NCBI GenBank assembly: GCA_013698395.1
Contig: JACCUZ010000077.1
Span: 1 to 13,434 of the forward strand
DNA: 13,434 nucleotides
Direction of reading: 5' to 3'
Source of the DNA: Sporichthyaceae bacterium
GTDB taxonomy: Bacteria > Actinomycetota > Actinomycetes > JACCUZ01
In this document: positions 5,277 to 12,318 of the stretch, piece after piece
Position numbering within the stretch: position 1 is the first letter of the stretch
Layout of the letters: every line of letters begins with the position of its first letter
Position numbers and translations under genes: made by a program
Notes under the pieces: generated by a model
The model's input: only the letters and a program-made list of their open reading frames with translations
Told to the model about the DNA's origin: nothing
Database searches by the model: none

Positions 5277-7385
5277 ATGGACACGCAGGGCACCACACAG
5301 CCGTTCCTGCACGACCTGGTGACCTGCCTGCGCGCGCCGCTTGTGGCCATCTCCGCCAGCGACGGGCAGCTGCGTCTCGGCGGCGCCAGTGGCGTGTACG
5401 ACGGCGACACCCGGGTGCTCGCCCGGCTGGAGGTGCGCGTCGACGGAGTGGAGCCGGAGCCGCTGGGCCACTCGCTGACCGGTGCCGGCCGGGCCACGTT
5501 CGTCGGCGTCCTGCGTCACCTCGGAGACCCCATCGAAGACCCCACGGTGGTCCTGGTCCGTAGCCGGGCTCTGTGCCCGGAGGGCCTGCGCGAGACGCTT
5601 GTTGTCCGTTCCTCGGCGCAGCACCAGGTGCGCTGCCACGTGACCGTGGACCTGACCGTGGACCTGGCCAGCATGTCCGAGATCAAGCTCGGCGCCTCAC
5701 GGCCGCCCCTCGCGGCGGTGACCATCAGCGGTGGTCTGACCTGGCGGGCGGGTCCCCGTACGGTGGCGGTCGAGGCGTACCCCGCCCCGGACGACGCCTC
5801 GCCGGACGACGGGACGCTCGGGTGGGACGTCGTCATTCCACCGCGCGGAAGTGCGGAGATGACGGTCGACCTGCGCACCTCGGGTCTGCGCTCCGGCGGT
5901 GGGTTCCGGCCGATGCCCACCGAGGGGCCGCTGCCCTGGTCCCGGCCGGAGGTGACGGCAGACGATCAGCGGCTGGTGGCGCTGCTGGGGCAGAGCCTCG
6001 CCGATGCCGAGGCGCTGCTGGTCGGCGACCCGGACGCGCCGGAAGATCAGTTCCTCGCCGCGGGGAGCCCGTGGTTCCTGACGTTGTTCGGCCGGGACTC
6101 GCTGTGGGCGGCGCGGATGATGCTGCCGCTGGGCACCGAGCTGGCCCGGGGGACGCTGGCCGCTCTGGCCCGGCGCCAGGGTCGCGCGGTCGACGGCGCC
6201 ACGGAGGAGCAGCCCGGGAAGATCCTGCACGAGGTCCGCGAGGCGTCGCTGCAGATCAGTGACGACCGCCGGCTGCCGGCGCTGTACTACGGCACGGTCG
6301 ACGCGACGCCGCTCTGGGTGTGTCTGCTGGCCGACGCGTGGCGGTGGGGCATGCCGGCCGAGCAGGTCGAGGCTTTCCTGCCTGCGTGCGAGGCCGCGCT
6401 GCGGTGGCTGGTCGAGTACGGCGACAGCGACGGCGACGGCTTCCTCGAGTACGTGGACTCGACCGGCACGGGGCTGAGCAACCAGGGCTGGAAGGACTCG
6501 GGCGACTCGATCCAGTGGTCCAGCGGGCGCCTCGCGACGGCCCCGCTGGCGTTGTGCGAAGTCCAGGGCTACGCCTACCAGGCGGCGATGGCCGGGGCGG
6601 ACCTGATGGACGCCTTCGGTCGTCCCGGGTCAGACCGGTGGCAGGACTGGGCGCTGCGGCTGCAGCAGCGGTTCCGCGCCGAGTTCTGGGTCGAGGACGA
6701 GACCGGGCCCTACCCGGCCGTGGCCTTGGACGCGGACAAGTCTCGGGTGGACTCACTGACCTCCAACATCGGTCACCTGCTGGGCACCGGCCTGCTCGAC
6801 GAGGAGGAGACCCGGGTGGTCGCCCGGCGTCTGGCCGACCCGACGATGGACTCGGGCTACGGCCTACGGACCCTCTCCACCGCGTCCCCGCGGTTCAGCG
6901 CCCTCAGCTACCACGGCGGCACGGTCTGGCCCCACGACACGGCGATCGTCCTGTCCGGACTGGCCCGCAGCGGGGCGCACCGAGAGGCTGCTTCCCTCGT
7001 GTCTGGTCTGCTCGGTGCCGCCACCGAGTTCGACTACCGGCTGCCGGAGCTGTTCGCAGGCACCCAGCGGGAACCGGGGGAACCGCTGCTGGCCTATCCC
7101 GCGGCGTGTCGTCCCCAGGCCTGGGCCGCGACCTCCGCGGTGGCGATCCTGCAGGCGCTGCTGGGTCTGGTGCCCGACGTACCCCGGGGTCGGCTCACCG
7201 TGTCCCCGCTGCGTCCCGCCCTCGTCGGCAACCTGGACGTACGCGGGCTGCGCGTGGCCGGCGAAGAGCTCGGGGTCCGGGTAGACCGGGACAGCCGGGT
7301 AGCCGTGAACGGTCCACCCGGCTTGGAACTTTTTCCCGCTCCCGACGGCATCCGGTCCGGTGATCTGCTCCGAAGCACCCCGTAG
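5277..7385 (+). CDS. Glycogen-debranching / amylo-alpha-1,6-glucosidase family protein
   Basis: A 702-residue two-domain glycosidase with no signal peptide, so cytoplasmic. Residues about 10-205 form the beta-rich N-terminal domain seen in bacterial glycogen-debranching-type proteins (start FLHDLVTCLRAPLVAISASD, then GVYDGDTRVLARLEV). Residues about 225-690 form an (alpha/alpha)6 six-hairpin glycosidase domain with WFLTLFGRDSLWAARMM (266-282), GKILHEVRE (314-322), YYGTVDATPLW (337-347), GDSDGDGFLEY (382-392), NQGWKDSGDSIQW (402-414), YHGGTVWPHD (545-554) and LPELFAG. Acidic residues in these motifs (FGRDS, GWKDS) are the likely substrate- and catalysis-related ones. It is transcribed away from the LacI regulator and importer, so it probably hydrolyses the imported alpha-glucan or oligosaccharide, with linkage unproven. 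Bona fide glycogen debranching, or action on a different glucoside, both remain possible. The next gene, dxs, starts 55 bp later on the same strand. Confidence 0.88.
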   Translation: MDTQGTTQPFLHDLVTCLRAPLVAISASDGQLRLGGASGVYDGDTRVLARLEVRVDGVEPEPLGHSLTGAGRATFVGVLRHLGDPIEDPTVVLVRSRALCPEGLRETLVVRSSAQHQVRCHVTVDLTVDLASMSEIKLGASRPPLAAVTISGGLTWRAGPRTVAVEAYPAPDDASPDDGTLGWDVVIPPRGSAEMTVDLRTSGLRSGGGFRPMPTEGPLPWSRPEVTADDQRLVALLGQSLADAEALLVGDPDAPEDQFLAAGSPWFLTLFGRDSLWAARMMLPLGTELARGTLAALARRQGRAVDGATEEQPGKILHEVREASLQISDDRRLPALYYGTVDATPLWVCLLADAWRWGMPAEQVEAFLPACEAALRWLVEYGDSDGDGFLEYVDSTGTGLSNQGWKDSGDSIQWSSGRLATAPLALCEVQGYAYQAAMAGADLMDAFGRPGSDRWQDWALRLQQRFRAEFWVEDETGPYPAVALDADKSRVDSLTSNIGHLLGTGLLDEEETRVVARRLADPTMDSGYGLRTLSTASPRFSALSYHGGTVWPHDTAIVLSGLARSGAHREAASLVSGLLGAATEFDYRLPELFAGTQREPGEPLLAYPAACRPQAWAATSAVAILQALLGLVPDVPRGRLTVSPLRPALVGNLDVRGLRVAGEELGVRVDRDSRVAVNGPPGLELFPAPDGIRSGDLLRSTP

Positions 7386-7440
7386 ACTCGCGAGCCGGGA
7401 CCTGCCGGGTCAGGTGCACGCGGAGAGGAGTCGACTGTCC

Positions 7441-9360
7441 ATGGGGCAGCAGGAGTCGAGTCTCCTGGCGTCGATCCGAGGTCCGCGCGACCTGCGCCGG
7501 CTGGACCGTGCACAGCTCGACACGCTGGCCGAGGAGATCCGTCAGTTCCTGATCACGTCGGTGTCCAGGACGGGCGGACACCTCGGTCCCAACCTCGGGG
7601 CCGTCGAGCTGACCTTGGCACTGCACCGGGTCTTCGACTCCCCCCACGACCGCATCCTGTGGGACACGGGCCACCAGGCGTACGTACACAAGATCGTCAC
7701 CGGGCGCGCCGGACGGTTCGACCGGTTACGCCAACGGGGGGGCTTGTCGGGCTACCCCAGCCGTGCCGAGTCGCAGCACGACGTGATCGAGAACTCCCAC
7801 GCCTCCACCGCACTGTCCTACGCCGACGGCCTGGCCAAGGCCTTCCAGCTGCGCGGTGAGACCGACCGTCACGTCGTCGCGGTGGTCGGCGACGGGTCGT
7901 TGACCGGAGGCATGGCCTGGGAGGCGCTGAACAACATCGCCGCCGACCACACGCGGCGGCTGGTCGTCGTCGTCAACGACAACGAGCGGTCCTACGCCCC
8001 GACGATCGGTGGCCTGGCCCACCACCTGGCGACGCTGCGCACGACTCGCGGCTACGAGCGGTTCCTCGAGTGGGGCAGGCAGGTCCTCGGTCGCACACCC
8101 GTCGTCGGTGCACCCATCTTCGACGCGCTGCACGGCATGAAGAAGGGCATCAAGGACATCGTCGCCCCGCAGGGCATGTTCGAGGACCTCGGCCTGAAGT
8201 ACGTCGGCCCGGTCGACGGGCACGACGTCGAGGCGGTCGAGCATGCGCTAAGCCGGGCGCGCGCCTTCGGTGGTCCGGTGCTCGTGCACTGCATCACCCG
8301 CAAGGGGCTCGGCTACAAGCACGCCGAGGACGACGCCGCCGACCACTTCCACGGGATCGGCGTCATCGACCCGGAGACCGGTCAGCCGCTCGCGATGGGC
8401 GGCGCCGCATGGACCAGCGTGTTCGCCGACGAGATGGTCGCCATCGGGCGCGAACGCCCGGACGTCGTCGGCATCACCGCTGCCATGCTCAAGCCGGTCG
8501 GGCTGGACCGCTTCGCCGCGGAGTTCCCCGACCGCGTGTTCGACGTGGGCATCGCGGAGCAGCACGCGACGGCCTCTGCTGCCGGTCTGGCTCTCGGCGG
8601 GCTCCATCCGGTGGTGGCGGTCTACGCGACGTTCCTCAACCGAGCATTCGACCAGGTGCTCATGGACGTCGCACTGCACCGGTGCGGGGTGACCTTTGCG
8701 CTGGACCGGTCCGGTGTGACCGGCCCCGACGGCGCGAGCCACCACGGCATGTGGGACATGGCCTTCCTGCAGGTGGTCCCGGGTCTGCGGCTGGCTGCGC
8801 CACGCGACGCCGTGACTCTGCGCGCACTGCTGCGCGAGGCCGTCGACGTCGACGACGCTCCGACCGTGCTGCGTTATCCCACTGGCGCGGTCGGCGCCGA
8901 CATCGTCGCGGTCGACACCGTCGGCGGGGTGGACGTCCTGCGCCGGGCGAGTGACCTCGACGTGCTGCTCGTCTCGGTCGGAGCCATGGCCGAGACGGCG
9001 CTCGAGGTCGCGCAGCGCTGCGCCCAGCACGGGATCGGGGTCACCGTCGTGGATCCCCGGTGGGTGAAGCCGGTCCCCGACGCCGTCGTCCGGCTCGCGG
9101 GGGAGCACCGCATCGTGGTGAGCCTCGAGGACGGCATCCGGTCTGGTGGCGTCGGAGCGGCCATCGCGCAGGCGTTGCGCGACGGGGGAGTGGACACGCC
9201 CGTGCGGAACTTCGGCATCCCGCCACGGTTCCTCGACCACGGCAGCCGCCGCGAGGTACTTGCCGACATCGGTCTGAGCGCGCAGGACGTCGCGCGTGAT
9301 GTCATCGAGGCCGTCGCCAGTCTCCACGGCGCGATGGAGCACGACACCGTTCCGGAGTAG
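7441..9360 (+). CDS. dxs: 1-deoxy-D-xylulose-5-phosphate synthase
   Basis: DXS makes 1-deoxy-D-xylulose 5-phosphate from pyruvate and glyceraldehyde 3-phosphate using thiamine diphosphate, the entry step of the MEP isoprenoid pathway. The 639 residues are normal family length. Motifs in order: SRTGGHLGPNLGAVELT (42-58) with the conserved His47, ILWDTGHQAYVHK (72-84), GLSGYPSRAES (101-111), the ThDP/Mg motif GDGSLTGGMAWEALNN (150-165) to NDN (179-181), GLKYVGPVDGHD (251-262), VGIAEQHA (369-376) with the catalytic Glu373, and LDRSGVTGPDGASHHGMWD (421-439). The ATG at 7441 has GAGGAG ten bases upstream and matches the usual family N-terminus; an in-frame ATG at 7360 overlaps the debranching gene and adds an unrelated tail. 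It is 55 bp behind the debranching gene, possibly read through from it. Its stop is nine bases from the stop of the convergent next gene. Confidence 0.96.
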   Translation: MGQQESSLLASIRGPRDLRRLDRAQLDTLAEEIRQFLITSVSRTGGHLGPNLGAVELTLALHRVFDSPHDRILWDTGHQAYVHKIVTGRAGRFDRLRQRGGLSGYPSRAESQHDVIENSHASTALSYADGLAKAFQLRGETDRHVVAVVGDGSLTGGMAWEALNNIAADHTRRLVVVVNDNERSYAPTIGGLAHHLATLRTTRGYERFLEWGRQVLGRTPVVGAPIFDALHGMKKGIKDIVAPQGMFEDLGLKYVGPVDGHDVEAVEHALSRARAFGGPVLVHCITRKGLGYKHAEDDAADHFHGIGVIDPETGQPLAMGGAAWTSVFADEMVAIGRERPDVVGITAAMLKPVGLDRFAAEFPDRVFDVGIAEQHATASAAGLALGGLHPVVAVYATFLNRAFDQVLMDVALHRCGVTFALDRSGVTGPDGASHHGMWDMAFLQVVPGLRLAAPRDAVTLRALLREAVDVDDAPTVLRYPTGAVGADIVAVDTVGGVDVLRRASDLDVLLVSVGAMAETALEVAQRCAQHGIGVTVVDPRWVKPVPDAVVRLAGEHRIVVSLEDGIRSGGVGAAIAQALRDGGVDTPVRNFGIPPRFLDHGSRREVLADIGLSAQDVARDVIEAVASLHGAMEHDTVPE

Positions 9361-9369
9361 GCGCGGGTC

Positions 9370-10236
9370 TTAGCGGTAGAGGACCGACCGCAGGGCGGGT
9401 GCGGCCGAGGCCGGGTCGCGCAGCACGAGATCGGCCGGTCTGCCGCCGCGCGGAGCGCACGTGACCTCGTCGACCGTCAGCAGGAGGGGACGGCTGAACC
9501 CTCGCTCGGCCGGTGCGGTAGCAGCGGCTGCGGCGATGGTGAACGCGGGGTCGATGCGCGAGAGATCCAGCCAGCCCCGCCGGCGCATCGGCACCGCTGC
9601 AGTCCGCATGCCCGTGCCGTCCGCGGCGCAGAGCGCGGTACGCAGCGTCCGCGCGCACACGAGGGTGACGACGTCGCAGTCGCCGAAGGGTCGCAGCAAC
9701 GGGTTGCCCGGGTTGCCGGACAGGCGGCCCGCGGCCAGCGCGCCCATGCGCTCGAGGTACTCCTTGGCCGCCGGCCACCAAGGCGCGGGGTCGATTCCCG
9801 TGGCAGCGAGTGCGCCCTGCGGCACGACGACCACCTCATCCGGGTCCGGCCCCACGCCGACGAAGCCGATGCCCAGGTCGACGGTGTCACCGAGGACGCG
9901 CTGGCGCACCCAGTCCGGACCGGGGTGCAACTGGTGGTCGACCGGCAGCCCGACCGGCCGGGCCTTCGCGCGCAGCTCATGGGGATCGGTGTCCGCGGCG
10001 ATCCGCCGGCCGCGCAACCAGGAGCTCAGTCGGGTCCGGGCCCGCGCCGACTCGTCGGGATCGTCGGACTCCGGCTGCGCTCCGGCGAGTGCCCGCCGCA
10101 CCTCGAACCAGCCCACCTCGATCGGCGCGGCACCGGTCAGCAGCAGACCGTCGTCCAGCGGGACCATGTCGATGTCGTCGAGCACCGAGACCGCAAGCGC
10201 CAGTCGGCGCAGCTGGAGGGAGTCGGCCGGGCGCAT
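9370..10236 (-). CDS. Protein of unknown function, actinobacterial type
   Basis: A 288-residue protein that I cannot assign to a family. It has no signal peptide or membrane helix and looks soluble. It starts MRPADSLQLRRLALAVSVLD, has a region with several Gly/Val/Asp strands (DLGIGFVGVGPDPDEVVVVP, about residues 120-139), a WWPAAKEYLERMGALAAG helix, and a C-terminal region with LLLTVDEVTCAPRGGRPADL. Coding is supported by G/C third positions and a natural residue mix across the whole frame. The start is uncertain: ATG 10236 is preferred, while an in-frame GTG at 10275 would add 13 residues; neither has a strong ribosome site. It converges on dxs with only nine bases between the stops, leaving no room for a separate terminator. 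No function is proposed. Confidence 0.75.
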   Translation of the reverse strand: MRPADSLQLRRLALAVSVLDDIDMVPLDDGLLLTGAAPIEVGWFEVRRALAGAQPESDDPDESARARTRLSSWLRGRRIAADTDPHELRAKARPVGLPVDHQLHPGPDWVRQRVLGDTVDLGIGFVGVGPDPDEVVVVPQGALAATGIDPAPWWPAAKEYLERMGALAAGRLSGNPGNPLLRPFGDCDVVTLVCARTLRTALCAADGTGMRTAAVPMRRRGWLDLSRIDPAFTIAAAAATAPAERGFSRPLLLTVDEVTCAPRGGRPADLVLRDPASAAPALRSVLYR

Positions 10237-10561
10237 CTCTCGACGGTATCCAGCCGGTCCCCGCGGCGGATCCACCAGCCGGGTGAGTAGCCGTCACCAC
10301 CCGTGACGAACCGCTCGCTCACTCGTTGCACTCGGGCTGGGTGGTCCCGCTCAGGTCGTCGGGGCTCGGGGCGGGCCGGCAGCTCCGTCTGCACCCGGCG
10401 CCGGTGGTAGCGATAGATCGGCCCCGCGATGAGCAGCGTGGTGGTGCCGGACCCAGGAGCCCGAGCACCGCCTGACGACGGTGAGAGTCCCGGGCAGCTT
10501 CCTCCCGCTCGAGCTCGTCGAGCTGCTCGGCCCCGGGACGCGCACTCAGTGCGCGGTCCAC
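10237..10561 (-). pseudogene. Possible frameshifted gene for a small single-helix membrane protein
   Basis: Just behind the SDR gene a minus-strand frame from GTG 10561 reads VDRALSARPGAEQLDELERE and on through DSHRRQAVLGLLG, then turns into Arg/Cys/Ser-rich text typical of the wrong frame. If one G were missing from the run at 10452-10454, the reading would continue GSGTTTLLIAGPIYRYHRRR, a plausible membrane helix with a basic stop-transfer end, then VQTELPARPEP and on to GDGYSPGWWIRRGDRL. The repaired frame has no stop before the start of the next gene, so the 3' end cannot be fixed; the unrepaired frame stops at 10319. This may be a real small gene damaged by mutation or sequencing error, or a coincidence. 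No family is recognised. Confidence 0.3.
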
Positions 10562-11295
10562 CCGCCGTCCATCACGAACGAGGCACCCGTGACGAAGGAC
10601 GCCCGGGGCGAACACAGGTACGCCGCGAGGTCGGCCACCTCCTCGGGCTCGATCAGTCGCTTGATGGCCGAGGGAGCGAGCATCACCTGCTCGACGACCT
10701 CTTGCGGGGACAGCCCGTGAATGCGCGCCTGGTCCTCGATCTGGCCCTCCACGAGCGGCGTGCGGACGTACGCCGGAGCGATGCAGTTGGAGGTCACCCC
10801 GTGGGCCGCGACCTCGAGGGCGATGACCTTCGACAGGCCCTCCAGGCCGTGCTTGGCCGTGACGTAGGCGGCCTTGAACGGCGACGCGCGCCAGCCGTGC
10901 ACCGAGGAGATGTTGACCACGCGACCCCCGCCCTGGGCGTACATGTGGGGCAGCGCTGAGCGCACGATGAGGAAGGGCGCCTCCAGCATCACGCGCAGGA
11001 TGAGGGCGAAGCGCTCGGGGGGGAACTCCTCGAGCGGTGCCACGTGCTGCAGGCCGGCGTTGTTGACCACGACGTCGGCCGTGGCGGCAAGGTCTCCTAG
11101 CCTTGCGGTCTCGGAGAGGTCCGCGACCACCGACGTGCCCCCGATGGCCTCGGCGACCTCAGCGGCGCCGGCCCCGTCCAAGTCCACCACGGTCACGGCC
11201 GCCCCCGCAGCGGCGAGGCGGTGGGCGATGGCCCGCCCGATCCCGCTGGCAGCGCCCGTCACCAGTGCGCTCCGGCCGGTCAGGTCGGTCTCCAC
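10546..11295 (-). CDS. SDR-family oxidoreductase, probable 3-hydroxybutyrate dehydrogenase
   Basis: A 249-residue classical short-chain dehydrogenase. The NAD(P)-binding motif TGAASGIG is at 13-20, NNAG at 78-81, and the catalytic Ser131, Tyr144 and Lys148 lie in NISSVHGWRASPF and AAYVTAKHG. Asp38 and Asp40 in VVDLDG at the end of the second strand favour NAD over NADP. The text around NNAGLQHVAPLEEFPPERF and SVHGWRASPFKAAYVTAKHG closely resembles D-3-hydroxybutyrate dehydrogenases, which interconvert 3-hydroxybutyrate and acetoacetate in polyhydroxybutyrate turnover. Other SDR substrates remain possible. The start is GTG 11295, without a strong ribosome site. It lies 35 bp behind the NTF2-like gene, probably in one transcript, and a fatty-acid oxidation enzyme lies further upstream, consistent with acyl or ketone-body metabolism. 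Confidence 0.87.
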   Translation of the reverse strand: METDLTGRSALVTGAASGIGRAIAHRLAAAGAAVTVVDLDGAGAAEVAEAIGGTSVVADLSETARLGDLAATADVVVNNAGLQHVAPLEEFPPERFALILRVMLEAPFLIVRSALPHMYAQGGGRVVNISSVHGWRASPFKAAYVTAKHGLEGLSKVIALEVAAHGVTSNCIAPAYVRTPLVEGQIEDQARIHGLSPQEVVEQVMLAPSAIKRLIEPEEVADLAAYLCSPRASFVTGASFVMDGGWTAH

Positions 11296-11330
11296 GGGCG
11301 CTGTGGTGTGGCTTGGCTCCAGCGGGCGAG

Positions 11331-11723
11331 TCAGCCCCAGAAGTCATCGATCACGTCCGGGTTCTCGGCGAAGATCCACGACTCGGTCTGGAGACCGTCC
11401 TTCATGTGGACCACGTGCACGTACCGGTCGCTGAGGCTCTTTCCGTCCTTCTGGCCAGCAAGGGTCGCGATGGCCACGCCGTGGACGTCGTTCGCCACGA
11501 TGTCGTGCAGGTCGACCTTGAAGGTGCCGTCGGTCTCCTGAAAGTACTGGCCGAAGAGCTGGAGAACGCTGTCCACGCCCTCGTAGTCCCCGGAGGTGTG
11601 ATTCTTGCCGGAGACGTGCCAGACGATGTCGCGGGCGAAGAGCGACCGCACGGTGTCCATGTCTCCGGCCGAGAAGGCGGCGTAGCCCTTCCTGAACAGC
11701 TCGGCGTTGGGATGTTCGGCCAT
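11331..11723 (-). CDS. SnoaL-like / NTF2-fold protein
   Basis: A 130-residue protein of the NTF2/SnoaL-like superfamily, small cone-shaped alpha+beta barrels that act as enzymes or ligand-binding proteins. The N-terminal helix AELFRKGYAAFSAGDMDTVRSLFARDIVWHVSG is the usual superfamily signature, followed by GDYEGVDSVLQLFGQYFQET and the strands VHGVAIATLAGQ and YVHVVHMKDGLQTESWIF, ending DVIDDFWG. The ATG at 11723 has a strong AGGAGG site (11731-11736) seven bases away. It is first in a probable two-gene unit with the SDR. No specific substrate can be assigned, since this fold is used for many reactions. Confidence 0.88.
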   Translation of the reverse strand: MAEHPNAELFRKGYAAFSAGDMDTVRSLFARDIVWHVSGKNHTSGDYEGVDSVLQLFGQYFQETDGTFKVDLHDIVANDVHGVAIATLAGQKDGKSLSDRYVHVVHMKDGLQTESWIFAENPDVIDDFWG

Positions 11724-11730
11724 CTCATTT

Positions 11731-11736
11731 CCTCCT
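11731..11736 (-). promoter_or_regulatory. Strong ribosome binding site of the NTF2-like gene
   Basis: AGGAGG on the minus strand, seven bases before the ATG at 11723. It is the best Shine-Dalgarno match in the window and fixes that start. Confidence 0.8.
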
Positions 11737-11861
11737 CAACCGGATGCTCGGCCGGCAGCCCCAGCGGCTGTACCGACCGTCTGCTCGCGATCCGCATCGA
11801 ACCGCAACCTACCTCCGAAATACCTGCGGTCGAAAGGCCTTCTCGGTGCTTACGTGGGGCC

Positions 11862-11957
11862 TCGGAGATCCGCTACGCGTGGAACGGCGACGTGGCGCTT
11901 GCGTACCAGGTGTTCGGTACGGGAGACGTCGATCTCGGACCGGTTCTCGCCCGGTGA
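11862..11957 (+). pseudogene. Remnant of the N-terminus of an alpha/beta hydrolase or adenylate-cyclase-type protein
   Basis: The frame reads ASEIRYAWNGDVALAYQVFG then TGDVDLGPVLAR and stops at TGA 11955-11957. The pattern RYA-x-x-GDV-x-x-AYQV-x-G-x-G-x-x-DL is the usual start of actinobacterial alpha/beta-hydrolase proteins, many of them fused to an adenylate/guanylate cyclase domain. After DL the expected hydrophobic strand and nucleophile elbow are absent, and there is no start codon just upstream. It therefore looks like a decayed fragment; the assignment rests on about 25 residues recognised from memory. Confidence 0.45.
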
Positions 11958-12206
11958 CGTGGCTCCGGCCCGCATCGTCGGGCCGAGGATTCTCGCGCCC
12001 GGGTGGACCTGATCCGTGCCTTTGGACCAAGGCCGTGGTGGAAGGGCTGCAGCAGAGGGCACTGGCGTCGGTGATCGACGCGACCGAGGACGCGGGCCTG
12101 GACGGTGACCTGGCCCGTCACGAGGTCGGACCCAACTCGCCACGCTCGAGCCGCCGCCGCCACGCACCTCCGCGCCGGCTAGGACAGGCATCCACCTCGC
12201 GCAGGG

Positions 12207-12269
12207 ATGGGCACCACGCGATACAAGCTGCTGGGTCCGAGCGGCGTCCGCGTCGATCGTGAACGTTGA
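12207..12269 (+). pseudogene. Remnant of the N-terminus of an aldo/keto reductase
   Basis: ATG 12207 opens a 20-residue frame MGTTRYKLLGPSGVRVDRER ending at TGA 12267-12269. RYKLLG-x-SG-x-RV is the common beginning of aldo/keto reductases. The following strand and the NAD(P)H-barrel sequence are missing. The match is short, so chance resemblance cannot be excluded. Confidence 0.35.
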
Positions 12270-12286
12270 TGTCGCGGAACTGGTCA

Positions 12287-12304
12287 TGCGCCGATCGCGG
12301 CGCA
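12287..12304 (-). terminator. Hairpin terminator of the FadB-like gene
   Basis: TGCGCCG (12287-12293) and CGGCGCA (12298-12304) form a perfect 7-bp GC-rich stem with a 4-nt loop, 14 bases beyond the stop codon of the minus-strand gene ending at 12319. There is no T-tract, as is common for actinobacterial terminators. Confidence 0.55.
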
Positions 12305-12318
12305 GCCCACCGACAGAG

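Larger units (their letters stand above)
11724..12318. other. Gene-free region with gene remnants
   Basis: About 595 bp between the NTF2-like gene and the FadB-like gene contain no intact gene. Two short plus-strand fragments look like the beginnings of known protein families (listed separately). A stretch at about 12061-12150 reads LASVIDATEDAGLDGDLARH and resembles protein but was not identified. The promoter of the NTF2-like/SDR pair must lie near the left edge of this region, but no clear -35/-10 pair was seen. Confidence 0.6.

Noticed and set aside
7360..7440. Upstream ATG for dxs adding 27 residues
   Set aside because: It overlaps the end of the debranching gene and adds sequence not seen in DXS; the ATG at 7441 has a GAGGAG site.
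12260..12269. TGAACGTTGA as a third operator of the local LacI protein
   Set aside because: It is only a near match, lies within the reductase remnant far from any sugar gene, and is expected by chance.
11850..12287. A 145-residue minus-strand frame in the remnant region
   Set aside because: It has no ribosome site, its composition becomes Arg/Pro/Gly/Ser-rich after the first residues, and no family is recognised.
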